From an uncultured Bacteroidia bacterium (GTDB lineage: Bacteria; Bacteroidota; Bacteroidia; Bacteroidales; UBA932): a stretch of 64,000 nucleotides of DNA. Below are positions 41,225 through 48,845 of the stretch, piece by piece (the first letter of the stretch is position 1; every line of letters starts with the position of its first letter). The position numbers and the translations under genes are program-made. The DNA lies in the NCBI GenBank assembly GCA_902785825.1, contig CACZZZ010000002.1, positions 62,001-126,000 of the forward strand. Direction: 5' to 3'. Below the pieces are notes generated by a model, which was given only the letters and a program-made list of their open reading frames with translations, did not search any database and was not told where the DNA came from.

Positions 41225-42409
41225 TCAATTTCCTCGGAAGTAATCAGCGATGGCGGCGGCAAGACCTTCACCGAATTCACGGGCGGATTCCGGGTTGACC
41301 TCGGTCCCGCTGGCATTCGCGAAAGGAATCTCGAAACAGCAACAAACCTTCGCTCCAGAAGCGTTGAGCCTTGCCCATTGCAAGCTTGACAACCCCTGGG
41401 CATAGTTTTGATTTGTGTTCCAATTAGTTCCGAAGGGTATATTCCCGGAAACCTTATAAGGCAATCCCTTCGCTTCAGCCTCAACCAAATGGAAGAAACG
41501 ATCCTCCGCCTTAGCGTCTGGAGTGATAGTCGGATCCCCGAGCGGGCTATAAACATGCTCGTTGTTCAGCTCCCCATATATCCAAGGACAATGCAGGTCA
41601 AGGATTATCTCCGGCTTTTTATCCATCCACAACTCCGTCAGGGCCTTCGTCTCAGGATAGAGGAAATCAGTATAATCCCTGTTGTGGTCGTGTGGCTTGC
41701 GGTTTTTACCCTGGTCTCCCCTTTGGGCCCCGTCATAGTCAATGAATGGCACCAAGGACAGTTCCACATTATCCCTGAGCCATCTACCGGTGTCATCATT
41801 CGCCATGAAACCTTTGGCTATACCCTCCATCACAAATGAGGCGATAGTCTCGGAGCAGTGGTGACGGGCACTGATGACCACCCGATGTTTATAGTCCACG
41901 TCCTGTGAGGCTATAGTGGCAAAAGGAACCTTTTTGCCTTCCTTGCTAAGGCACAGGACATCTTCCCGGAAATAATTCTTGTCCAGCGACTTGGCGAATC
42001 GTTCCCAATCGGCCAGAAGGTAAGGATGGCACTCATAGAAAAAGACATCCCGATCCTTTGGGCCGAAAGTGAAGGTGAAAGAGTACCAATACCTGTTCTC
42101 ATTTCCGGCGAAGAAGAAAGTTTTCCCATGATCCTTTGATACAACCGCTCCACGGACACCAACGCAGGCATGAGGGAACTTGAATGTGAGGGTTTTGCCC
42201 TGCGCTCCCCTCACTCTCATCGCCCAATAAAACCAGTCTCCCTCAGTGTCCCTGAGATCCGGCTTGACATAGACCGTGTCTCCTATCATCTTCTCCACGA
42301 TTATGTTTCCCGCGGGAAGTTTGGTGTCGATACGGATTTGACGGCCATAAGCCGTGTGAACACCCAGAATTCCAGCAAATAGGAGAATAATAAGAACTAA
42401 CTTTTTCAT
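41225..42409 (-). CDS. M14-family zinc carboxypeptidase-like exported protein
   Basis: A 394-residue secreted protein: signal peptide (to about residue 22), an N-terminal beta-sandwich (about 25-130) and an M14 carboxypeptidase domain (about 140-390). The zinc set is visible: the HxxE motif as ARHHCSETIAS (near residue 182, where most relatives have a His-Pro-Gly-Glu sequence) and the third ligand His in ILDLHCPWIYG (near residue 265). The catalytic Glu is probably in CCCFEIPFAN near residue 360. The plan resembles cytosolic-carboxypeptidase-like M14 proteins. Its start overlaps the lplA stop by four bases (ATGA), indicating coupling. Substrate unknown. Confidence 0.8.
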   Translation of the reverse strand: MKKLVLIILLFAGILGVHTAYGRQIRIDTKLPAGNIIVEKMIGDTVYVKPDLRDTEGDWFYWAMRVRGAQGKTLTFKFPHACVGVRGAVVSKDHGKTFFFAGNENRYWYSFTFTFGPKDRDVFFYECHPYLLADWERFAKSLDKNYFREDVLCLSKEGKKVPFATIASQDVDYKHRVVISARHHCSETIASFVMEGIAKGFMANDDTGRWLRDNVELSLVPFIDYDGAQRGDQGKNRKPHDHNRDYTDFLYPETKALTELWMDKKPEIILDLHCPWIYGELNNEHVYSPLGDPTITPDAKAEDRFFHLVEAEAKGLPYKVSGNIPFGTNWNTNQNYAQGLSSLQWARLNASGAKVCCCFEIPFANASGTEVNPESAREFGEGLAAAIADYFRGN

Positions 42410-43407
42410 AATGAGACAATAAGATTCAGCACTTCATCTACCGAGGAGCCCGGAAAAAAACGTGACACATCCGCTTTCATCAAAGACTCATAAATAGAAC
42501 GACGGTCGTAACGCAGGCCCGTCAAAATAGAAGAGAGTTCCTGGACTGGCTCACCGAAAAGAAAATCCCCGTAAAATGAGATCGAGGTGATATGCCCGTG
42601 ATCCAGACAAACTTCCACACTTACCGTACCACAAGGGAGCGCGGCGGTACGAGCGATTCCTGTTTCCCTTGAACGCCCGTAAATAAAATCCCAGGTAGAG
42701 AACTTTGTTTCCGCCATTATCTTGACTTCACTAAGTTGGGATTCAGTCAGTTCCATCTGAGGATCCCCACTCGCCAGAATGTCTTGCAAGGCTGCCTGTA
42801 CCTCATCCAGAGACTTGAATCCAGGAAGATAGTCCTTTAAGTTAGCGACTCGGCTTTTCACTGAACCTATTCCTTTGGCGTTCAGTTTTGATCCCGGAGT
42901 GTCCAGCACATGGGTCAGGGTGTCTATATCCACATCATACATCAAAGTTCCGTGGATAATCTCCTGCCGCTTTGAAACTCTCCTGGCATAGCCGGACACC
43001 TTGCGTCCTTCCACGAATATGTCGTTGCGGCCGGTCAATTCGGCGGGAACGCCCAGTTGGCGGAGAGCGGCGACGATGGGTGCGGGGGTGGATCCTTCGC
43101 TTCGTCCCATAGATCCTTCGCTTCGCTCAGGATGACAGATGGGACTGACAATGGTGTAGTTGAGATTCTGTAGGTCGTGATAGACGGCTCCACCACCGGT
43201 AACTCTTCTTACCAAATTAATCCCATTCTCTTCCAAATATTTGAGGTTTACTTCCGAGTAGGCGTTCTGGTTGAGACCGATGATGACCGAAGGGCGGTTA
43301 CGCCAGAGGTAGAAATATGGTTCGTCGAGGACGATATTCTCAAGACAGAACTCGTCCAAAGCCATATTGAAATACGGATCTGTGCTGTTATTCAGAAGAT
43401 ATCTCAT
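42406..43407 (-). CDS. lplA: Lipoate--protein ligase
   Basis: A 333-residue cytosolic enzyme that attaches lipoate, via lipoyl-AMP, to lipoyl domains. The motif RRVTGGGAVYHD near residue 65 binds lipoate and the catalytic lysine lies in GRKVSGYARR near residue 132. A C-terminal accessory domain is present. An insertion near residues 90-108 (CHPERSEGSMGRSEGS) is encoded by two copies of the window's short DNA repeat, 21 bases apart, and lies in a surface loop between conserved blocks. The lipoyl domain of the E2 subunit (50257-51717) is an obvious substrate. It overlaps the hydrolase upstream by 20 bases. Confidence 0.9.
   Translation of the reverse strand: MRYLLNNSTDPYFNMALDEFCLENIVLDEPYFYLWRNRPSVIIGLNQNAYSEVNLKYLEENGINLVRRVTGGGAVYHDLQNLNYTIVSPICHPERSEGSMGRSEGSTPAPIVAALRQLGVPAELTGRNDIFVEGRKVSGYARRVSKRQEIIHGTLMYDVDIDTLTHVLDTPGSKLNAKGIGSVKSRVANLKDYLPGFKSLDEVQAALQDILASGDPQMELTESQLSEVKIMAETKFSTWDFIYGRSRETGIARTAALPCGTVSVEVCLDHGHITSISFYGDFLFGEPVQELSSILTGLRYDRRSIYESLMKADVSRFFPGSSVDEVLNLIVSL
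43090..43138 (-). repeat. Short palindromic repeat, copy A4 with a partial tandem copy, inside lplA
   Basis: On the minus strand the full copy (43111-43138) has core GAGCGAAGCGA with arms ATCCT and AGGAT; a partial copy (43090-43104) follows at a 21-base interval, the same interval as in the SPOR gene. It encodes the HPERSEGS-type peptide inserted in the ligase. Confidence 0.75.
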
Positions 43408-43966
43408 TGAGGATAACGGGCAAGAAATACTCTTTTATCTGCGGATAGTTAGGAAGATGGGTTCCCGGGTAGCGGTGCCCTCTGCCGGGATAGTGGGAGA
43501 TGAATTCTTCGAAGCAGTCAACCATCTCGTCATGGTCGGCGAAAAAGCCGGTAGTAAGGGCGGCCTCTTCCGCATCCAACACATCGAACTCATTCTGTTC
43601 AAGCGCTTCATAGCCCCGGCATATATCCTCGGTTATCTCGAAGGAAGTCGCTCCGTCCTGCCGTGGGGAAAGATATTCCATGACGCCGATCTTGCTTCTT
43701 AAAAGCTTGGAAGGGTGAAGGTCAGGGTTTATGAGGAACTTCCGGAAACCCCTGAGCTTCTGTGCCCAGAAACCGCCGAGGGAAAGGCCTACAATCAAAT
43801 CCGGTTTCTCCTCCGAGCATATTTCTTTAAGCATGGCAAGCGCCTCCGCAGGCTCAATCGGCACATCAGGGGCTATCACCTCGCTTCCTTTCAGGAGGAT
43901 CCGCAGTGACGACGCCATTTTATAAGCGCCGGAAGAGGCTAGGCCGTGTATGAATAATATCTTCAT
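43388..43966 (-). CDS. YqiA/UPF0227-type alpha/beta hydrolase
   Basis: A 192-residue cytoplasmic hydrolase of the small esterase group related to YqiA. The N-terminal FIHGLASSG oxyanion loop (near residue 5), the nucleophile elbow GLSLGG (near residue 60, Ser nucleophile) and the C-terminal GRGHRYPG (His of the triad, near residue 165) are all present. Natural substrate unknown. It overlaps lplA by 20 bases and starts six bases after the HAD-IIA phosphatase stop, so it belongs to the same unit. Confidence 0.8.
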   Translation of the reverse strand: MKILFIHGLASSGAYKMASSLRILLKGSEVIAPDVPIEPAEALAMLKEICSEEKPDLIVGLSLGGFWAQKLRGFRKFLINPDLHPSKLLRSKIGVMEYLSPRQDGATSFEITEDICRGYEALEQNEFDVLDAEEAALTTGFFADHDEMVDCFEEFISHYPGRGHRYPGTHLPNYPQIKEYFLPVILNEISSE

Positions 43967-43972
43967 TGACAG

Positions 43973-44851
43973 TTATTTCCGGCTTTCGAGAATAAGGTCT
44001 CCAAGTTCTTCCAGATCCCTGACGATAATCACCGGTTCCTGAGCGGAGTCGAAGGACGGGCAAGCGAACGCTTCGAGAGCCGCTTCCAAGGTTGTCTCAC
44101 CGGAGAGAACCAGCACGCTGACAGCTCCGGCCCTGCGGCCCATCTCTATGTCAGTGTAGATCCTGTCCCCGACCATGGCTATCTCTTCAGGTCTCAATCC
44201 ATGTCGGTCACGGATGCCGTCCAGCATCGTCGGATCGGGTTTTCCCATCACCTTGTCTGGCTTTCGGCCTGTGGCGGCCTCGATGCATTTCTGAAGGGAG
44301 CCACAATCGACAAGGACTGTCTCGGCATCTGTCGGACACACCCAGTCAGGGTTAGTGGCGATATAGGGAATTCCCTGTTTCGCCCACCAAGCTGCCCTGC
44401 AAAGCCTTGAATATACCAGGGTCGTGTCAAAGGCCACAATCAGCATGTCCGGCTTGTCGGAGGGGTCGTCCTCACAGGAAATGAATCCAGCCTCGACGAA
44501 CTGATCCCTCATGCTGGGAGTGCCCAACATAAACAATCTCTTGACATCCGGATAAGTCTTCTTGATGTAATCTATCGTGGCTATCGGGGTGGTGTACATG
44601 TCCTCGGGAGCGCAATCTATCCCCATTTTGGAGAGTTTGGCGACATAGTCCCCAACTGACTTTGTCGGGTTGTTGGTCAGGAAAGAATGTCCCACTCCGA
44701 CTGCCTTGAGGGCGTTCAAGGTCGGAATGGTGAACGGGAATATATTGTTCTCCATATAGATAGTCCCGTCCATGTCAAGCGCCAAATGCTTTATCCGGCG
44801 CAGTCTTGCCTTCTGCTCCTCAGTCAGAGTCTTATTATAGTTCTCTTTCAT
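43973..44851 (-). CDS. HAD-IIA phosphatase (NagD/phosphoglycolate-type)
   Basis: A 292-residue cytoplasmic phosphatase. Motif I is DMDGTIY near residue 25, motif II lies in FLTNNPTKS near residue 57, and motif IV GDRIYTDIEMGR near residue 225. The C2a cap lies between them. Family members dephosphorylate UMP, p-nitrophenyl phosphate or phosphoglycolate. The frame is open to 44914 but the promoter box fixes the ATG at 44851. Near the C-terminus a short stretch (CPSFDSAQEP) is encoded by a variant of the DNA repeat (44036-44058). It heads the HAD-hydrolase-lplA-M14 unit. Confidence 0.88.
   Translation of the reverse strand: MKENYNKTLTEEQKARLRRIKHLALDMDGTIYMENNIFPFTIPTLNALKAVGVGHSFLTNNPTKSVGDYVAKLSKMGIDCAPEDMYTTPIATIDYIKKTYPDVKRLFMLGTPSMRDQFVEAGFISCEDDPSDKPDMLIVAFDTTLVYSRLCRAAWWAKQGIPYIATNPDWVCPTDAETVLVDCGSLQKCIEAATGRKPDKVMGKPDPTMLDGIRDRHGLRPEEIAMVGDRIYTDIEMGRRAGAVSVLVLSGETTLEAALEAFACPSFDSAQEPVIIVRDLEELGDLILESRK
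44036..44058. repeat. Variant palindromic repeat, copy A5, inside the HAD-IIA gene
   Basis: Core GAGCGGAGTCGA between arms TTCCT and AGGA. The core differs slightly from the other copies, but the plan (a GAGCG core and complementary ends) is the same. It encodes the variable loop before the final helix of the phosphatase. Confidence 0.5.
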
Positions 44852-44858
44852 ATTATTA

Positions 44859-44866
44859 CAAATATA
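44859..44866 (-). promoter_or_regulatory. Minus-seven box of the HAD-lplA unit
   Basis: TATATTTG on the minus strand, exact consensus, ending seven bases before the ATG at 44851, so the message is predicted to be leaderless. No TTTG lies 20 bases upstream; an inverted repeat occupies that position. Confidence 0.55.
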
Positions 44867-44872
44867 AGAATT

Positions 44873-44901
44873 CCGCTGGATTACCATCAGTTTCCCAGCG
44901 G
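44873..44901. repeat. Inverted repeat upstream of the HAD-lplA promoter box, possible operator
   Basis: CCGCTGG (44873-44879) and CCAGCGG (44895-44901) form a 7-base dyad with a 15-base centre, placed where the upstream promoter element should be. A repressor or activator site is possible; nothing else supports it. Confidence 0.3.
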
Positions 44902-44954
44902 TGAGAAGAGACAATTAGCGTTTTATGGAACACGCTTAGTGTCAGTTATTTACA

Positions 44955-44989
44955 AAAATGTGAGTGGCCAAATAAGCCACTCACATTTT
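44955..44989 (-). terminator. Terminator after the 2-oxoacid dehydrogenase operon
   Basis: Perfect 14-base arms AAAATGTGAGTGGC (44955-44968) and GCCACTCACATTTT (44976-44989) around a seven-base loop. On the minus strand the stem ends in TTTTTG. It lies 51 bases after the stop of the SorE-like gene and separates that operon from the HAD-lplA unit. Confidence 0.85.
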
Positions 44990-45040
44990 CATAAAGTACT
45001 AAATGTCAACGCTTTGCGAAAAACGCAGCGAGTGCCGTAC

Positions 45041-46312
45041 CTACAGCTGGTCAGCGTGGCTGAGGAGATATGCCTCAGCTTCAGCGTTCCATAGGCCATG
45101 GTGGGCCTTGCAGAGACGGTCGAGCTCGGCATAGACGGGATTTGTCTTGCCCTTCTCCTCAAATTCAGCAATAGCCGTGAGAGGCATTGTGATCTGGGTG
45201 TAAACCATCTTCTTGCCTCCAGGTATGCTTGGAAGATTAAGGGAAGTGTCGATCACAGTGTTCAAGCCGCCGATATGGGTTATCAGACCGGCAGGATCCA
45301 TCCCCTTAGCCATCAAGTCTATAGCCTCTTTCATGTCATCAGCGTTGCCACCACTTGTTCCGACAATATGGTGGGACTCGTAGTGAACATTGTAGAAATT
45401 GAATTTGGCGCTGAAATCGGAGTTCCTGGGACCTGAGAAGAAATCGAGACATCCATCGAAACCGAGGATAGCGTCAGCCTGTTCGACTACGGCCGGTACC
45501 GGGGCCATGACAACTACATCATCGTAGCCCGAGCCTCCGGAAATCTCCCTCAAGGTAGCCACAGGATCCCCTTCGCTAGTGTTCACGTAGCGGATGTCAA
45601 TTCCGCGTGCGGCGAACATTTCCTTGCTGTAGAGCATAGCGGCACGGTCAAGACGGCTCTGGTCAATGTCAGTGACCACGAAAAGGGAAGGAACAGGTCC
45701 CTCGCGATGGAGCACATAGTTAATCATAGCCAGTCCCATGGGACCGACACCCGCGAGAAGCGCCAACTTGCCTCCTTCCTTGATCTCCATGGTGTGGACA
45801 TAAGTACCGGGAGTCGTGTGATAGTGGGCGTGAAGGGCACCTATGACACATGAGATAGGCTCGCTCAATGACGCGGGATAGAAAGCCTCGCCGTCGTAGT
45901 GGAAGAGGCATTTCTTCTCCATTACCTCATTGGGGATGATGATGAAGGTGGCATCGCCTCCGCAATATTTGTAGGAATATCCCGGAGCGGAGAGAATCCC
46001 AACCGGGCCTCCCTCATAATTGATCGCGGGCTGGATCGAGAACTTATCACCAGGCTTGAACTCATCCTTCCATTTGGAGCCGACTTTCACGATCTCCCCG
46101 GCAAATTCATGTCCTATGATGGTCGGGTTCTCCGCCACATCATTAGGGACCCTCTTATGCTCGGTCCCGGCATGAGCTGCCTTGTAGGTGGACATGCAGA
46201 TGTCATCGCTCACGACCTTGGCCAGAATCTCATCTTCCTTCATCTGGGGAAGCTCGAACTCCTCAAGCCTAAGGTCATCCTTTCCGTAGAGGCGAACAGC
46301 TTTTGTTTTCAT
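45041..46312 (-). CDS. Zinc-dependent medium-chain dehydrogenase, SorE (L-sorbose-1-phosphate reductase)-like
   Basis: A 423-residue MDR-superfamily oxidoreductase. Catalytic zinc ligands are likely Cys in SDDICMS (near residue 39) and His-Glu in IIGHEFAGE (near residue 67); the structural four-cysteine lobe of classic alcohol dehydrogenases is absent. The nucleotide-binding glycine motif is LLAGVGPMGLAMINY near residue 190. Overall layout and the YSYKYCGGDATFIIIPNEVM segment resemble, from recall, the sorbose-1-phosphate reductase SorE. It lies 37 bases after the fused E1 gene and is the last gene of the operon, ahead of a strong terminator. Its physiological substrate and link to the dehydrogenase complex are unknown. 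Confidence 0.75.
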   Translation of the reverse strand: MKTKAVRLYGKDDLRLEEFELPQMKEDEILAKVVSDDICMSTYKAAHAGTEHKRVPNDVAENPTIIGHEFAGEIVKVGSKWKDEFKPGDKFSIQPAINYEGGPVGILSAPGYSYKYCGGDATFIIIPNEVMEKKCLFHYDGEAFYPASLSEPISCVIGALHAHYHTTPGTYVHTMEIKEGGKLALLAGVGPMGLAMINYVLHREGPVPSLFVVTDIDQSRLDRAAMLYSKEMFAARGIDIRYVNTSEGDPVATLREISGGSGYDDVVVMAPVPAVVEQADAILGFDGCLDFFSGPRNSDFSAKFNFYNVHYESHHIVGTSGGNADDMKEAIDLMAKGMDPAGLITHIGGLNTVIDTSLNLPSIPGGKKMVYTQITMPLTAIAEFEEKGKTNPVYAELDRLCKAHHGLWNAEAEAYLLSHADQL

Positions 46313-46349
46313 ATTATTCTTTTAAATGCGTTTCAACGACGGTTAAAGA

Positions 46350-48833
46350 TTAAATACCTTTGCGGGCGTGCAGACGCATCTGGGCGACGGTCTGGTTGCT
46401 CGTGGGAACATAATCCTTCAAAGGAACGATCTTCTCGTTGATCGCGTCAAGGAACCATGACGGCTGAGGGAAGAAAGCTTCCTCAAGCTCGTGGCAAGGA
46501 GTGATCCAGTTGCGGGAACCAAGCACCACGGGAGCGGCGTCAAGATAATCAAACGCCATCTCGGAGATATTGGCCGCAAGGTCGTTGAGGTAGGAACCGC
46601 GGGCGCAAGCGTCGCCGGCGATGATTATCCTGCCGGTCTTCTTGACTGACTCGATCACCTTGTCGTAGTTGAAAGGCACGAGGGAGCGGGCGTCAATGAC
46701 CTCAGCCTCCATGCCATACTTCTCCTTAAGGGTGTCAGCCGCCTCAAGAGCCCTGTAAAGGGTAGCGCCGATAGTGAGGATAGTGATGTCCTTTCCGGCC
46801 CTCTTGATATCGGGCTCGCCGATAGGAATCTCGTAATATCCTTCCGGAACTCCACCCTCGTGGAACTTCTCGCCGATACCGTAGAGACGCTGGCTCTCGA
46901 AGAAGATCACAGGGTCAGTGCCCTGAAGAGCGGCGTTCATCAGACCCTTGGCATCATAAGGAGTGACAGGGAAGCAGACCTTCAGGCCAGGGATGTGGGT
47001 ACAGAGGCTGGTCCAGTCCTGAGAGTGCTGGGCACCATACTTGGAACCAACTGAGACTCTGACGACTACCGGCATCTTAAGGATATTTCCGGACATAGCC
47101 TGCCACTTCGGGAGCTGGTTGAATATCTCATCACCGCAGCATCCGAGGAAGTCGCAGTACATGATCTCAGGGATCACGCGGCCGCCGCACATGGCGTAGC
47201 CGATAGCTGTGCCGATGATAGCGGCCTCAGCGATAGGGCTGTTGAACAGACGGTGATAAGGAAGCGCCTCAGTCAGACCGCGATAGACGGCGAAAGCGCC
47301 ACCCCACTCACGGTTCTCCTCACCGTAGGCGATAAGAGAAGCGTCTTTGTAGAAACGATCCACGATGGCCTCGAAGACTCCGTCGCGGAAGTTATAGGAC
47401 TTCATGGAGCTGACAGGCTTGCCGTCCTTGTCGAGCCAGAAGCGCTCCTTGCCCTTGATCTGCTTGACCCTCGGGTTGTCCTCGAGAGGCATAAGCACGT
47501 CGGGTTTGGCGTCGGAAAGAGAGTCAATGCTCTGGTTGGAGAACATCATCTCACCCAAAAGCTCATCCTGCTTCACGAGATCCATCCTCGGGGAAAGCTC
47601 CTCGTCGATAGCGAGCTTGTAGCACTCGAAGATATTGGCGTTGACCTCAGCGCGGATGGCGTCGAGAGCAGCCTGGTCGGTAACTCCGGCCTTGATGAGC
47701 TTCTTCCCGTAAGTGACGATGCAATCCTCTTTCTCCCAAGCCTCGATCTCCTCCTTTGTGCGGTAAGAGCTCTGGTCGGACGGGGAATGGCCGCTGTAAC
47801 GATAGGTCACGACATCAAGGAGAGCGGGTCCCTTCTTCTCAAGAAGGTAGGCCTTCTTGCGGTAGAAAGCGTCGATAACGGCGAGAGGGTTGTAACCGTC
47901 CACTCTCTCGGCGTCCATGGCGTCGGCCTTGAAACCGGCTCCCAGACGGGCCGGGAAGGTGTAACCCATGGTCTCGCCATTGGTCTGTCCACCCATGGCG
48001 TACTGGTTGTCCATAACATTGAAGAGAACCGGAAGACCGCCCTTCATGTCACCTTCCCAGAGGGTGTTGAACTGATCCATCGAAGCGAAGGTCATGCCCT
48101 CAAGCACCGGGCCGCGGGCCATGGCGCCGTCACCGAGGTTGGCGACGACAATACCTTTCTTCCTGTTGACTTTCTTGTAGAGGGCGGCACCCACGGCGAT
48201 TGAGCCGCTACCACCGACGATGGCGTTGTTCGGATATATTCCGAAAGGAGTGAAGAAGGTGTGCATCGATCCGCCGAGACCCTTATTGAAACCGGTCGTG
48301 CGGGCGAAAATCTCAGCCATCGCTCCGTAAAGCAGGAAGCGGATGCCAAGCTCCTTGGTGTCTTTTCCCGAATATGCCTTCTTGGCGACATTGAGGGTGG
48401 CTCCACCCCAGAACTCCTCCATGACCTTCTTGAGCTCTTTCTCGGGAAGGATCTGGATCGAGCGGAGACCCTTCGCGAGGATCTCGCCATGGGAGCGGTG
48501 GCTTCCGAATATGAAGTCGTCGGTGTCGAGGGCGTATGCCATTCCGACAGCGGCGGCCTCCTGACCAGCTGAAAGGTGGGCGGGGCCAGGATTGTTGTAA
48601 GCGACGCCATTATAACCACCAGTTGTCTTGACCAGATTCAGCATGGTCTCGAACTCGCGGATGTAGGACATGTCCCTGTAGATACGAAGGAGATCCTCCT
48701 TGGTGAAACGGCCGTCTTTCAACTCCGCCTTGATGGTCTTGTTGTATTTCATCACCGGGATGGTCGGGAGCTTAAGCTCATGCTCCTGCGGACGCAAGGT
48801 GACTTCGGGATCGATATATAGCGCTTTTGGCAT
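46350..48833 (-). CDS. 2-oxoacid dehydrogenase E1 component, fused alpha and beta subunits
   Basis: An 827-residue thiamine-diphosphate enzyme that decarboxylates a 2-oxoacid and acylates the lipoyl domain of E2. The E1-alpha part (about residues 50-420) has SHRSHGEI and the ThDP motif starting GDGAMARG and ending MDNQYAMGG; the E1-beta part (about 475-820) has AYGEENREWGGAFAVYRGL, SPIAEAAIIG and the C-terminal transketolase-like domain with VIDARSLVPF. Alpha and beta are separate chains in most bacteria, so this is a natural fusion, a form known in Bacteroidota. Substrate could be pyruvate, branched-chain oxoacids or acetoin; the sequence does not decide. It lies 12 bases after E3. Confidence 0.9.
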   Translation of the reverse strand: MPKALYIDPEVTLRPQEHELKLPTIPVMKYNKTIKAELKDGRFTKEDLLRIYRDMSYIREFETMLNLVKTTGGYNGVAYNNPGPAHLSAGQEAAAVGMAYALDTDDFIFGSHRSHGEILAKGLRSIQILPEKELKKVMEEFWGGATLNVAKKAYSGKDTKELGIRFLLYGAMAEIFARTTGFNKGLGGSMHTFFTPFGIYPNNAIVGGSGSIAVGAALYKKVNRKKGIVVANLGDGAMARGPVLEGMTFASMDQFNTLWEGDMKGGLPVLFNVMDNQYAMGGQTNGETMGYTFPARLGAGFKADAMDAERVDGYNPLAVIDAFYRKKAYLLEKKGPALLDVVTYRYSGHSPSDQSSYRTKEEIEAWEKEDCIVTYGKKLIKAGVTDQAALDAIRAEVNANIFECYKLAIDEELSPRMDLVKQDELLGEMMFSNQSIDSLSDAKPDVLMPLEDNPRVKQIKGKERFWLDKDGKPVSSMKSYNFRDGVFEAIVDRFYKDASLIAYGEENREWGGAFAVYRGLTEALPYHRLFNSPIAEAAIIGTAIGYAMCGGRVIPEIMYCDFLGCCGDEIFNQLPKWQAMSGNILKMPVVVRVSVGSKYGAQHSQDWTSLCTHIPGLKVCFPVTPYDAKGLMNAALQGTDPVIFFESQRLYGIGEKFHEGGVPEGYYEIPIGEPDIKRAGKDITILTIGATLYRALEAADTLKEKYGMEAEVIDARSLVPFNYDKVIESVKKTGRIIIAGDACARGSYLNDLAANISEMAFDYLDAAPVVLGSRNWITPCHELEEAFFPQPSWFLDAINEKIVPLKDYVPTSNQTVAQMRLHARKGI

Positions 48834-48845
48834 GGTTTGACTTAT

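Noticed and set aside
44890..45040. A small RNA or tRNA gene in the gap before the SorE-like gene
   Set aside because: Apart from the strong terminator hairpin and a short dyad, I see no cloverleaf, no conserved RNA motif and no promoter facing the gap.
47253..48203. A 316-codon open frame opposite the fused E1 gene
   Set aside because: Antisense shadow of a conserved enzyme; Leu/Val/Glu-rich without any domain.
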